Origin: SSF14 sp037045585
Lineage (GTDB): Bacteria > Actinomycetota > Acidimicrobiia > Acidimicrobiales > Microtrichaceae
DNA: 64,000 nucleotides
Assembly (NCBI GenBank): GCA_037045585.1
Contig: JBAOIR010000049.1
Location: 62,001 to 126,000, forward strand
Direction: 5' to 3'
A program made the position numbers and the translations under genes. This document shows positions 7,519 through 17,365 of the stretch, in pieces. The first letter of the stretch is position 1; every line of letters begins with the position of its first letter. The notes under the pieces are model-generated. The model did not search any database. It was given only the letters and a program-made list of their open reading frames with translations, and was not told the DNA's origin.

Positions 7519-9993
7519 ATGACTGAACGCCCCCCCGGGATGTACGTCGGCGAACTGACCGACGCGGCCACCCACGAGCGCTCCGGCACGACGCTGGGCC
7601 TGAACCCCGACGACTTCACGACCCACGGTGTGATCGTCGGCATGACGGGTTCGGGCAAGACCGGCCTCGGCATCGTGCTGCTCGAGGAGGCGCTCACGGC
7701 CGGTGTGCCGACGCTCATCCTCGATCCGAAGGGCGACATGGGCAACCTGTTGCTCACGTTCCCCAACCTCGCCCCCGACGACTTCGCGCCGTGGGTGCCT
7801 GCCGGCCAGGACGCCGCCGGTGTCGCCGACACGTGGACGAAGGGCCTCGCCGACTGGTCGGTCGCACCGACCGAGATCGCCACGTTGCGCACCGGTCACC
7901 GCATGAGCGTCTACACACCGGGGTCGACGTCCGGCATCCCGCTCAACATCATCGGGTCGCTCGCTCCCCCCACGAATTCGACGGGTGGATCTCCTGACCT
8001 CGAGGCGATCCACGACGAGGTCGAGTCGCTGGTGCAGGGCCTGCTCGGCCTCGTCGGGGTCACGTCGGATCCGCTCAGCGGCCGCGAGCACGTACTCATG
8101 GCCAACATCATCGAGCTCGCGTGGGCGGCTGGTGAGACCCTCGACCTGGCGACCCTGCTCATCCGGATCCAGGACCCGCCGCTCCGCAAGCTCGGTGTCA
8201 TCGACGTCGAGACGTTCTTCCCCAAGCCCGACCGCACCGCCCTCATGATGAAGCTCAACGGTCTGTTGGCGTCACCGTCGTTCTCCGCGTGGGGCCACGG
8301 TGCGCCCATCGACATCGAGTCGCTCCTGTGGTCCGATGACGGCACCGCCAACGCCGCCGTCATCTACCTCGCCCACCTGTCCGACGAGGAACGCCAGATG
8401 GTCGTGACCCGGGTGCTCTCGAAGCTCGTCGGGTGGATGCGCGGCCAGCCCGGCTCCACCAAGCTCCGGGTGCTCGTGTACATGGACGAGGTGTACGGGT
8501 TCGTGCCGCCGACGGCGATGCCCCCGGCGAAGAAGCCGATCCTGACCCTCTTCAAGCAGGCGCGGGCGTTCGGCGTGGGGGTCGTGCTCGCCACGCAGAA
8601 CCCCGTCGACCTCGACTACAAGGCGATCTCCAACGCCGGCACCTGGATGATCGGCCGCCTCCAGACCGAGCGCGACAAGGCCCGACTCCTCGACGGCATG
8701 AGTTCGGCGGCCGGCACCGTCGACCTCGCCACGGTCGACGCGACCATCTCGTCGCTCGCGAAGCGCGAGTTCCTGCTCCACACCACCGGCGGCAAGCCGC
8801 CCCGCACGTTCGGCGTGCGGTGGGCCATGAGTTACCTCGCCGGCCCCATCAGCAAAGACCAGGTCCCGAGGTTGCCCGGGCAGGCGTCGGCGCCCGCTCC
8901 CGAGGACGCCGGCGGTGCGTCGTCGCCCCGCCACCGCGAAGGGGTTCCGACTGCACCGTCGACGCCCTCGTCCGCTCCCGTCGACGCGGCCGAGCCACCT
9001 CAGGACGGGCAAGCTGACACCGCCGGCTCGTCGGGGGCTGGGGGGTTGGCGCATGACGAGACTCCCGCCATGCCTGCCGTTGCAGCCGGGGTTCCCGTCA
9101 GGTTCTTGGACCCCGCTGCCCCTTGGGCCTCGACGCTGGGTGCTGTCTCAGGTGGGCGGCGCCTGCAGGCCTGCGTCGCGGTGCGTGTGAACCTGTTGTT
9201 CGACGACACTGCGTCGGGTCTGCGCCACACCGAACAGATCGAGGCCGTCTTCGCCCCGCTCGATCAGCCGAGGATCGATCCGGCGAAGGCGTACAGCGTC
9301 GACTACGACGACCGCGACCTCCAGACGTCCGCACCGGCCGGCGCCGTGTTCGTGTTGCCGTCGGCGCCGGTGAACACCAAGGCGTACTTCAACGACGTCG
9401 AGGCCTCGGTGAAGGACTACCTGTTCCGCTCACGCCACACGACGATCTACGGCAACAAGTCGCTGAAGCTCTACAGCCGCCCCGGCGAGAGCCAGGCCGA
9501 CTTCACGGCCCGTTGCGACGCTGCCGCCGACGCCGGGGCCGATCGCGACACCGACCAGATCCGCCAGAAGCTGCAACTCAAGATCGACCGCATCAACGAG
9601 GGCATCGCCGCCGATCGTCAACGGGCCCAGCAGCTGGAGGAGGAAGCGGCCGCCTCTCGCCGCAACGAAGCCGTGAGCATCGGCGGCAGTGTGCTCGGCG
9701 CCATCTTCGGGGGCCGCAAGAGCGCCCGTTCGATCAGCGCCGCGGCCAACCGCGCCGCCACGGGCCGGACGCGGTCCCAGAAGGCCGACAACCGCATGGA
9801 ACAGGCGCTCGCCCGCATCGACGAGAAGATGGCCAACATCGACGACCTCCAACACCAGTTGGCCGAGGAGATCACCGACATCGTCGCCCACTGGTCCGGC
9901 CTCGCGGCCGACGTCGTCACCCTCGAGATCCCCCTCGAGAAGTCCGACATCGGGATCGAGCAGGTCGCCCTCGTCTGGGTCCCGACTTCCTGA
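7519..9993 (+). CDS. HerA/DUF87-like ATPase with C-terminal coiled coil
   Basis: An 824-residue FtsK/HerA-type P-loop ATPase. Walker A is GMTGSGKTG at 41-49, followed by LILDPKGDMGNL; Walker B is YMDEVYGF near 320-327; an arginine/sensor region follows around 370-420. After the ATPase core comes a low-complexity P/A/S/G-rich linker (about 455-535), a beta-rich segment, then a charged coiled coil (about 675-760) split by a small hydrophobic glycine-rich piece (SIGGSVLGAIFGGRK). No NurA nuclease is adjacent. HerA-type proteins pump DNA or remodel complexes; the exact role here is unknown. The start at 7519 is preceded by TAGGAAG, usable as either a -10 box or a ribosome-binding site. Confidence 0.8.
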   Translation: MTERPPGMYVGELTDAATHERSGTTLGLNPDDFTTHGVIVGMTGSGKTGLGIVLLEEALTAGVPTLILDPKGDMGNLLLTFPNLAPDDFAPWVPAGQDAAGVADTWTKGLADWSVAPTEIATLRTGHRMSVYTPGSTSGIPLNIIGSLAPPTNSTGGSPDLEAIHDEVESLVQGLLGLVGVTSDPLSGREHVLMANIIELAWAAGETLDLATLLIRIQDPPLRKLGVIDVETFFPKPDRTALMMKLNGLLASPSFSAWGHGAPIDIESLLWSDDGTANAAVIYLAHLSDEERQMVVTRVLSKLVGWMRGQPGSTKLRVLVYMDEVYGFVPPTAMPPAKKPILTLFKQARAFGVGVVLATQNPVDLDYKAISNAGTWMIGRLQTERDKARLLDGMSSAAGTVDLATVDATISSLAKREFLLHTTGGKPPRTFGVRWAMSYLAGPISKDQVPRLPGQASAPAPEDAGGASSPRHREGVPTAPSTPSSAPVDAAEPPQDGQADTAGSSGAGGLAHDETPAMPAVAAGVPVRFLDPAAPWASTLGAVSGGRRLQACVAVRVNLLFDDTASGLRHTEQIEAVFAPLDQPRIDPAKAYSVDYDDRDLQTSAPAGAVFVLPSAPVNTKAYFNDVEASVKDYLFRSRHTTIYGNKSLKLYSRPGESQADFTARCDAAADAGADRDTDQIRQKLQLKIDRINEGIAADRQRAQQLEEEAAASRRNEAVSIGGSVLGAIFGGRKSARSISAAANRAATGRTRSQKADNRMEQALARIDEKMANIDDLQHQLAEEITDIVAHWSGLAADVVTLEIPLEKSDIGIEQVALVWVPTS

Positions 9994-9994
9994 T

Positions 9995-10118
9995 GGCCTC
10001 GGCCACCTTCGCTAGGTACGGTCGCTTCGCTCCCTACTAACGCTCCGGTACCCTCGCCACGGCCTCGGCCACCTTCGCTAGGTTCGGTCGCTCCGCTCCC
10101 TACTATCGCTCCGGTACC
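9995..10118. repeat. Two tandem copies of a 58-bp repeat, period 66
   Basis: 9995-10052 and 10061-10118 are 58-bp direct repeats with three mismatches, each beginning GGCCTCGGCCACCTTCGCTA and ending CGCTCCGGTACC. A third, truncated start (GGCCTCGGCCAT) follows at 10129-10140. They fill the gap between the convergent ATPase and ABC-transporter genes. A diverged inverted copy lies at 48787-48853. Confidence 0.9.
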
Positions 10119-10144
10119 TCGGCCTGACGGCCTCGGCCATCAAG

Positions 10145-11195
10145 TCAGATCGGCGGGCGGTCGCCGAGCTCGGGGAAGTGGCACGCCACGCGGTGATCGG
10201 ACGCGTCGCCGTCGACGGGGACCAGCGGCGGCTCGGTGGTCGCGGACAGGTCGGTCGCCTTCCAGCAGCGAGTCCGGAACCGGCAGCCCGAGGGCGGATC
10301 GATCGGTGACGGCACCTCGCCGGTGAGCACGATGCGCTTGCGGGCGCGTTCCTTGCGGGGATCGGGGATCGGCACCGCCGACAGCAGGGCGTTGGTGTAC
10401 GGATGGCGGGGCTGGGTGTAGATCTGCGCCTTGGTGCCGATCTCCACGAGCTTGCCCAGGTACATCACCGCGACCCGGTCCGAGATGTGACGGACCACCG
10501 AGAGGTCGTGGGCGATGAACAGGTAGGCGATGCCACGTTCGTCCTGCAGGCGTTCGAGGAGGTTCACGACGCCCGCCTGGATCGACACGTCGAGCGCCGA
10601 GACCGGCTCGTCGAGCACGATCACCTCGGGGTCGACGGCGAGGGCACGGGCGATGCCGATGCGCTGGCGCTGACCGCCCGAGAACTCGTGGGGGTACCGG
10701 CTCCGGTGCTCGGGTGACAGGCCCGACCGTTCGCAGCAGCTCGCTGACCTCCTCGGTGCACTCCTTCGCCTTCTTGCCCTGGTGGACGAGGAACGGCTCG
10801 GCCAGCACCTCGCCGATCGTCATGCGGGGGTTCAACGAGGCGTACGGGTCCTGGAAGACCATCTGCGCCCGGCGCCGGAGCTCCTTGTTGGGCATCTTGG
10901 CGGTGTCCTGACCACCGAGCTTCACGGTGCCAGCGGTGGCCGTGAGGAGACGGAGCACCACACGCCCGAAGGTGGACTTGCCGCAACCGGACTCGCCGAC
11001 GATGCCGAGGGTCTCGCCGCGGTCGACGCTCATGGACACACCGCTGACGGCGTGCACCTGGCCGATGGTGCGGCCGAACAGCCCGCCCGTGACCGGGAAC
11101 TCCTTGACGACGTCGAGCGCCTCGAGAACGGGGCCGTTGCCGGCGGACGGCGACGGCGACGGTGCCGACGACGAGGTGGGTTCGGTCACGGTCAT
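10145..11195 (-). CDS. Peptide/opine-type ABC transporter ATP-binding protein, DppF-like (frameshifted as sequenced)
   Basis: ATPase that energises a Dpp/Opp-type importer. The N-terminal half holds LEALDVVKEFPV and Walker A GESGCGKST, then the Q-loop FQDPYASLNPRM. The C-terminal half holds VIVLDEPVSALDVSIQ (Walker B), the HDLSVVRH switch and the Opp/Dpp C-terminal Cys-containing motif GCRFRTRC. The halves are in different frames: one extra C in the CCC at 10722-10724 moves the frame just before the signature motif, which becomes FSGGQRQRIGIA when a base is removed. The ATG at 11195 overlaps the previous stop as ATGA. Corrected length is about 350 residues. Confidence 0.85.
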
Positions 11196-12242
11196 GCTCC
11201 CACCACACCGAGAAGCGCACGCGACTCGTCGCGACGCCAGCAGGCGGCGCCGTGACCGGAGCGGTCGACGGCGGGACCCGTGGTGCCGCTGACGATGGCC
11301 GCCGGCGTCTCGTCGAAGAGGGTCGGCATCATCGAGTCGCAGCCCGACTCGCTCCGAGCGATCGCGCACCGAGGGTGGAACGCGCAACCGGCCGGCGGGT
11401 TCAGCATCGACGGAGGTTGGCCGCCGATCGGCACCAGCTGGTCGTCGCCGTCGGCGTCGACCCGGGGCAGCGAGCGCAGCAGACCGATGGTGTACGGGTG
11501 GGTGGGCTCGTCGAACAGCTCGTCGGTCGACGCCTGCTCCACCACTCTGCCGGCGTACATGACGGCAACCTTGTTGGCGAGGCCGGCCACCACGCCGAGG
11601 TCGTGGGTGATGAGCATCACAGCGGCACCCTGCTGGCGGGTCACCGACACGAGCAGCTCCAGCACCTGCGCCTGGACGGTCACGTCGAGGGCGGTGGTCG
11701 GCTCGTCGGCGATGACCAACTTGGGGTCGCACGAGAGCGCCATGGCGATCATGGCCCGCTGGCGCATGCCGCCCGAGAACTCGTGCGGGAAAGTTGTCGA
11801 CCCGGCGCTGCGGCTGGGGGATGCCGACCAGCTCGAGCATCTCGATCGCTCGGTTCTTGGCGTCGGCCTTCGAGATCTGCCGGTGCGACTGCAACATCTC
11901 GATGATCTGTTTGCCGACCGTGTAGACGGGGTTGAGGGCGCTCAACGGGTCCTGGAAGATCATGGCGATCTCACCACCGCGCACCTGGCGGAGCCGGTCA
12001 CCCGTGGCGCCGATGAGGTTCTCGCCCTCCCACTCGATCCGCCCCGTCATGTTGGTGCGCCCCTCGGGGTGCAGCCCCAGCACGCTGAGGGCCGTCACGG
12101 ACTTGCCGGACCCCGATTCGCCGACGACGGCCAGGACGTCGCCGTCGTCGATCGACATGTCGACGCCGCGCACTGCCTGCACGACGCCGTCCTCGGTCCG
12201 GAAGCCGACATGGAGGTCGGAGATCTCGAGCAGTCGCCCCAT
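11192..12242 (-). CDS. Peptide/opine-type ABC transporter ATP-binding protein, DppD-like (frameshifted as sequenced)
   Basis: Second ATPase of the importer. Walker A GESGSGKS lies near residue 40 and the Q-loop FQDPLSALNPVY near 95. After a one-base insertion in the AAA run at about 11790-11792 the protein continues in another frame with FSGGMRQRAMIA (signature), ADEPTTALDV (Walker B) and THDLGVVAG (switch). The C-terminal PPAGCAFHPRCAIA Cys motif is the Opp/Dpp type. Corrected length is about 349 residues, normal for the family. Its stop overlaps the next ATG by 4 bases, and it starts 1 base after the stop of the permease gene. Confidence 0.85.
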
Positions 12243-12243
12243 G

Positions 12244-13202
12244 TCAGTTGTCCTTCACGTCGAGGGCGTCGCGGAGGCCGTCGCCCACGAGGAGGAAGCC
12301 GAGCACCGTCAGCACGATGGCCAGGCCGGGGAAGAGCAGCAGGTACGGGGCGCTGCTCAGGAACGACCGGGCGTCGTTGACCATCAGGCCCGAGCGACGG
12401 TTCGGGTGGCTGGATGCCCACGCCGAGGAAGCTCAGCGCCGCCTCGGACAGGATCGCCGAACCGACGCCGACCGCCATGAGCACCACCACCGGCTGGAAG
12501 ACGTTGGGGAGGATGTGGCGGACCATGATCCGGAAGCTGCTCACACCGAGGGCGCGGGCCGCCTCGACGTACTCGAGTTCCTTCACCTGGATGAAGCCGG
12601 CCCGGACCGTTCGCGCTGTCTGCAGCCACGCCGTCAGCGCCAGGGTGAAGACCACCGCGGTCACGCCACGCCCGAGGACGGTGATGAAGGCGTACGCCAG
12701 GATGATGTACGGGATGCCCAGCATGATGTCGACGAAGCGCATGGTGACCGAGTCGATCCACCGGCCGTACCAGCCGGCGATGGCGCACCGACCACGACGC
12801 CGATGAACGTCTCGATCGCCGTGGCCATGAAGCCGATGAAGATCGACAGCCGGATGCCGTACACGACCCGGGCGAACACGTCGGCGCCACGGTGGTCGAC
12901 GCCGAACGGGTGCTGGCGCGTCGGGGGCTCGCGGAAGACGGTCTTGCTGTACTTCGTCGGGCTCTGGACCAGCAGCGGACCGAAGATGGCGACGAGGATC
13001 AGGAAGATCACCAGGAAGAGGCCGAACATCGCCAGCTTGTTGCGGCGGAACCGCCGCCAGGCGTCCTGGAACAGCGAGCGGGATGGCCCGACCTCGGCGA
13101 GGCTGGCGTCGAGGCCCGATCGCTGGATCGGCGGTGCCGGCGTGGAGGACCTCGGGCGTCTCGTGGCACCTCGCCGGATCGAGGCTCGAAGTCGTCGGTC
13201 AC
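12244..13202 (-). CDS. Peptide/opine-type ABC transporter permease, DppC-like (multiply frameshifted as sequenced)
   Basis: Inner-membrane permease. The DppC pattern is readable across frames: an N-terminal cytoplasmic arm ending RRNKLAMFGLFLV, the first membrane helix, LGVDHRGADVFARV-type sequence (HPFGVDHRGADVFARVVYG), membrane helices around MRFVDIMLGIPYIIL, the EAA loop EAARALGVSS, and AALSFLGVGIQPP near the end. At least three indels break it: near 13120-13170 in the N-terminus, near 12784-12788 (one base missing), and an extra C at 12389-12391. A GTG at 13202 overlaps the previous stop. Corrected length is about 319 residues. Confidence 0.78.
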
Positions 13203-14205
13203 TTCGCACCTGCCAGTCGGATCCGCGGATCGAGCTTGGCGTAGCTGATGTCGACGGCCAGGTTGGCGAGCCCGTAGATGAGCATGACGACCATCGACAG
13301 CGCCAGGACGACGGGCAGGTCGGACTGGCCCGGCGGCGGTGGCGACCTTGGAGCCGAGGCCCGGCCACTGGAACACGGTCTCGGTCAGGATCGCGAACCC
13401 GATGAGCGTGCCGAAGTCGATGCCGATGAACGTCACGACGGGGATGAGCGCGTTGCGCAGCACGTGCTGGCGGGAGACCACCTTCTCGCTGAGGCCCTTG
13501 GCCCGGGCGGTGCGCACGTGATCGGCGGTCTGCGCCTCGAGCATGGTGGTGCGGGTGAGCCGGGCGACGATGGCCGTCGACACCGACGCCAGCACGATGG
13601 CGGGTTGGATCAACAGCTCGAACTGCTTGCCGTTCGGGATGATGAACAGGTACCACTGCGTCGGGTCGTAGTTGTTGCTGATCGCCGGGAAGCGGGCCCA
13701 TTCGGGCCAGTCGTGCTCGAACGCGTAGACCCCGGTGACCAGGGTGATGAGGTACCCCAGCACGAAGACGGGGATGGCCCCGGCGACCACCGCCGCGGAG
13801 GTGGTGATGGTGTCGGCGATCGAACCACGTCGTCGGGCCGACAGGACGCCGGAGCCGATGCCGATGGACGCCTCGATCAGCATGGCGAAGATGGCGAGGC
13901 GGAGGCTGGCGGGGAGGCGCTGCTTGACCATGTCGCTGACGGGCTCGCGGGTCTGGAAGCTCTCGCCCGAGAGGGTGACCGTGTCGGTGAGGCGGTTCCA
14001 GTACTGCTCGTAGATGGGCTTGTCGAGGCCGAGACGCTTCTCGGTGTTCGCGATGACGGCCGGGAGACGGGTTGCGCCCGTTGCCGCCGGAGATCACTCG
14101 GGCCGGGTCGGAGGGCAGCGCGAAGAAGAGCACGAAGAGCAGGGTGAATCCGCCGACGAGGGTGACGACGAGCGAGAAGAGACGTCGGACGATGAAGACA
14201 GCCAT
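13199..14205 (-). CDS. Peptide/opine-type ABC transporter permease, DppB-like (frameshifted as sequenced)
   Basis: Inner-membrane permease partner of DppC. It begins MAVFIVRRLFSLVVTLVGGF, the usual DppB N-terminal helix, then PSDPARVISGG. An extra C at 14077-14079 breaks the frame after this; the next part carries the periplasmic loop and helices, and the EAA loop HVRTARAKGLSE followed by HVLRNALIPVVTFIG. A second extra C at 13329-13331 breaks the frame again after FQWPGLGSKV, and the final helix with LDPRIRLAGAK ends at 13199. Removing both bases gives 334 residues, normal for DppB. The first ATG giving a DppB-like N-terminus is at 14205. Confidence 0.82.
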
Positions 14206-14268
14206 GGCGAAATCGAACCAAGAGCGGGGTGGGCACCGCCAGGTGCCCACCCCGCTCGTGGTCGGGTG

Positions 14269-16034
14269 TTAGCCCTTCTTGCCGATCTTCTCCCACAGGA
14301 CGTTGCCGAGCGGCTGCTGGTCGTAGTTGACGACCGTGTCGCGGAACACGTGGTCGCCGGTGTACCAGTTGAGCGGGATCGCGCTGACCGTCTCGTTGAG
14401 CAGCTGCTCCTCGGACTGCTGGTAGTACTCGCCGCGCTTGGTGGCGTCGGTCTCCTTGAGGGCGTTCGCCAGGAGCTCCTCGAACTTCGGATCGTCGTGA
14501 CGCCCGAGGTTGTTGCCGTCGATCGACACGGCGCCGAAGAGGTCGACCATGAAGTTGCCGTAGGTCGGGTAGTCGGCGTACCAGCCGGAGCGGCAGACCT
14601 GGCAGGCGCCTTCCTTGGCGATGACCTTGAAGTAGTCCTCGTCGATGGGGTTGAGCTCGATGTCGACCCCGAGGACGTCCTTGAGGTTGGCCTGCATGAT
14701 CTCGACCACGGTCTGGTGGCTGCCACCGCTGTTGAACGAGATCTTGATCGGACCGTCGAGCGTGCCACCGTCGGCGACCCACTCGTCGTACAGCTTCTTG
14801 GCCTCGGCCGCATCGGTCTTGGCGTACTTGCCGATGTCGGCCTTGAACCCGGGGATGCCGGGGGGCGTGATGCCGGTGGACACGATGCGAGCGCCCTCGT
14901 AGGCCTTCTGGTTGATCTCGTCGCGGTCGACCGCCATCGAGATGGCCTGGCGGAGCTTGATGTTCTCCTCGCCGCCGACGACCGGATCGTCGTAGCCGAA
15001 GTCGAAGAAGTACGTGCCGAGCTGCGGCGACTTCGTGTCGTTCGGGTACTTGGCCGCGTGGCCTCGGCGTACTTGCCCGCCGGGATCGTGGCGTTGTCGC
15101 CCTCACCGGAGTCGAAGGCCTGGTAGGCCGACTCGACGTCGGTGGTCAGCTTGAACGTGATCTTGTCGAGCTTGGCCTTCGTGTCGCCGAGCACGTTGCC
15201 GGCCCAGTCGTCGTTGCGCACGAGCACGACCTCACCCGAGTCCGGCGAACCGGCGGACTCGAACTTGAACGGGCCGTTGCCGATGACGGCACCCTTGTCG
15301 CCCCAGCCGGTCGTGTTGCCGACCCGGGCGATGTCCTCATCCGCGATCGGCGAGAACGACGAGAAGGAGACGATGGCCGGGAAGTCGGCGAGCGGGCTCT
15401 CGAGGGTGACCTCGAGGGTCATCGCGTCGTCGTCGGCGACGATCGAGTCGAGGGTGTCGACCTTGCCGTCGAGGAGGTCGGCGCCACCCTTGACGTAGGC
15501 CATCAGGTAGCCGTACGAGGAGGCGAGCTCCTGGCTGCCGGCGCGCTCCCAGCCCTGCTTGAAGTTGTGGGGCAGGACGGGCTCGCCGTTGCTGAACTTC
15601 TGGTCGTCCTTGATCTTGAAGGTGAAGACCGTGGCGTCGTCGTTGGCCTCGAAGCTCTCGGCGACGAGCGGCTTGAGTTCGGGGTTGCAGGTGTCGGTGA
15701 AGTCGAAGTCGGTGAGACCGTCGAAGAGCGCACCGGTGATCTGGGACTCGTCGAGTGTCTGCACGGCACCGGGATCGAAGCTGGTGTTGTCACCGGCGCT
15801 GGCGAGCTGCGCGTAGTCGACGAACTCGCCGCCCTCGGGCGCGTCCTCGTACTCCAGCGTGCGGCAGCTGTCCGAACGCGGCGGAAGGGTCGTGCTGGCG
15901 GCGGTGTCGCCGCCAGACGAGTCACCGTCGCTCGAATCCTTCGAATCGCCGCAGCCTGCGGCGACGAGGGTGAACGCGAGAGCGAGTGCGGCGACTCCCC
16001 TCCCGGCGTTCGACGATCCCAAGCGTTTTCTCAT
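14269..16034 (-). CDS. Family 5 ABC substrate-binding lipoprotein, DppA/OppA-like (frameshifted as sequenced)
   Basis: Lipid-anchored peptide/opine-binding protein, first gene of the importer operon. It starts at 16034 after a clear GGAGGA ribosome-binding site, with signal peptide MRKRLG... and lipobox LVAAGC near residue 28, then a D/S/G-rich linker. Family 5 features include ITGALFDGLTDFD, NGEPVLPHNFKQGW and AVIGNGPFKF. A missing base near 15058-15062 shifts the frame after residue ~325; the rest continues with LRQAISMAVDRDEIN and ADYPTYGNFMVDLF to 14269. Corrected length is about 588 residues. Two palindromes precede it, probably operators. Confidence 0.85.
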
Positions 16035-16106
16035 GTTGTGGTCCTCCGGATGGATGAATACCGACTATTCGTGACGCGGAACCTACACCCCGCCCCGTGA
16101 CGTTCG

Positions 16107-16119
16107 GGTGACAGTCACC
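16107..16119. promoter_or_regulatory. Palindrome upstream of the DppA-like gene
   Basis: GGTGAC-A-GTCACC is a perfect 13-bp palindrome 73 bases before the ATG of the solute-binding protein. It is a candidate repressor site for the importer operon. Confidence 0.45.
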
Positions 16120-16128
16120 GTTTCGTAA

Positions 16129-16142
16129 CAGAGCGTTCTCTG
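16129..16142. promoter_or_regulatory. Second palindrome upstream of the DppA-like gene
   Basis: CAGAG-CGTT-CTCTG, 10 bases from the previous palindrome. The 208-base stretch 16035-16242 otherwise holds no coding sequence and contains the operon promoter region, A+T-richer than its surroundings. Confidence 0.4.
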
Positions 16143-16242
16143 AAACATCCGTTCCAAATCTGGACGAGTTGGGGACGCGGCCCGTGCAATCGGTTGAGGC
16201 GATCAACTCAATCTATCGAGCCGATTCCCGACTCGGCGCGCC

Positions 16243-17355
16243 TCAGCTCCGGACGTCGAGAACGGTTCGCACCCCGAGGCCGGCGCGCATGTCGGCCATG
16301 GCCTCGTTCACCTCGGCCAGCGGCCGGCGCGTCGTGACCATCGAGTCGAGGTCGAGGCGCCCCGCCTGCCAGAGCGCGACCAGGCGGGGGAAATCGCGGG
16401 GAGCGTGGCACCCACCCAGCAGCGTTCCGACCACGCGCTTCTCGGTGAACATCGTCAGCACCACGTTGAGCTTCGCCTCGTGGTCGACGGGCGCAGCGCC
16501 GACGATCACGGTGGTGCCGCCGTTGCGGGTCGCGGTCACTCCGGTCTCGACGAGCGCAGCGTGGCCGACGGCGTCGAAGGCATAGTCGACGCCCACCCCG
16601 GTGAGCGCCTGGGCGACCGAGATCACGTCGTCCTTCGTCGGATCGATCACGTCGGTCGCACCGACCTGGAGCGCGGACTCGCGACGGGCCTCGACGGGGT
16701 CGGACACGATGATGCGCGTGGCGCCGGCGATGCGGGCGCCCTGCACGATCGACAACCCGATGCCGCCCGCGCCCATCACGAGCACGGTCGCGCCCGCCTC
16801 GACCTTGGCGGTGTTGAGCGCAGCGCCCACCCCGGTCTGCACGGCGCATCCGATGATGCACGCGAGGTCGAGCGGCAGATCGGCATCGATCTTGATCGCC
16901 GCAGACTCGGCGACGACGACGTACTCGGCCATCGCCGCCAGCCCGAGCCCGCGGTACACAACACTCCCCTGCCGGCTCAGGCGCGTGCTGCCGTCGGGCA
17001 GCATCGACATCGCGATCGCTGCCGAGTTCACACAGCTGCTGTGCTCGTTGCGCACACACCAGTAGCAGTGGCCGCAGGCGGCGCTCGGGCTCAGCACGAC
17101 GTGGTCGCCGACCGCCAGCTGGGTGACACCCGGCCCGACCTCGACGACCACGCCGGCGGCCTCGTGGCCCAGCACCGAGGGCGTGAGCGCCGGGTGCACC
17201 CCGTCGACCTGCGACACGTCGGAGTGACACACCCCGCACCACGCCACCTCGACGCGCACTTCACCGAGACCGGGGCCGTCGAGCTCGACGTCGTCGACGA
17301 CGATCATCGGCGCTCCCACCTCGTCCAGGAGCGCGGCTCGCATCTTCGTCGACAT
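16243..17355 (-). CDS. Zinc-dependent alcohol dehydrogenase, medium-chain, class III type
   Basis: NAD-dependent alcohol or aldehyde oxidoreductase of 370 residues. Catalytic zinc ligands are Cys40 in WCGVCHSD and His64 in GHE, with a later Cys in IIGCAVQTG. Structural zinc is bound by the four cysteines at about 94, 97, 100 and 108 (CGHCYWC...C). The NAD site is GAGGIG. The four-Cys lobe and GCAVQTG place it with the class III/mycothiol- or NDMA-dependent-like dehydrogenases; S-(hydroxymethyl)mycothiol dehydrogenase is possible but not proven. An in-frame ATG lies 54 bases upstream, but 17355 is chosen for the GGGGGAG site just before it. Confidence 0.85.
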   Translation of the reverse strand: MSTKMRAALLDEVGAPMIVVDDVELDGPGLGEVRVEVAWCGVCHSDVSQVDGVHPALTPSVLGHEAAGVVVEVGPGVTQLAVGDHVVLSPSAACGHCYWCVRNEHSSCVNSAAIAMSMLPDGSTRLSRQGSVVYRGLGLAAMAEYVVVAESAAIKIDADLPLDLACIIGCAVQTGVGAALNTAKVEAGATVLVMGAGGIGLSIVQGARIAGATRIIVSDPVEARRESALQVGATDVIDPTKDDVISVAQALTGVGVDYAFDAVGHAALVETGVTATRNGGTTVIVGAAPVDHEAKLNVVLTMFTEKRVVGTLLGGCHAPRDFPRLVALWQAGRLDLDSMVTTRRPLAEVNEAMADMRAGLGVRTVLDVRS

Positions 17356-17365
17356 GTCTCCCCCT

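Noticed and set aside
7195..8091. 298-residue protein on the minus strand ending in the MT0933-like sequence
   Set aside because: The part beyond 7374 is antisense to the HerA-like gene and has no recognisable sequence; the family is about 60 residues long.
10145..15062. Programmed ribosomal frameshifting in the importer operon
   Set aside because: The shifts occur at unrelated places in every gene, go in both directions and have no conserved slippery site or pseudoknot; indel errors or decay explain them better.
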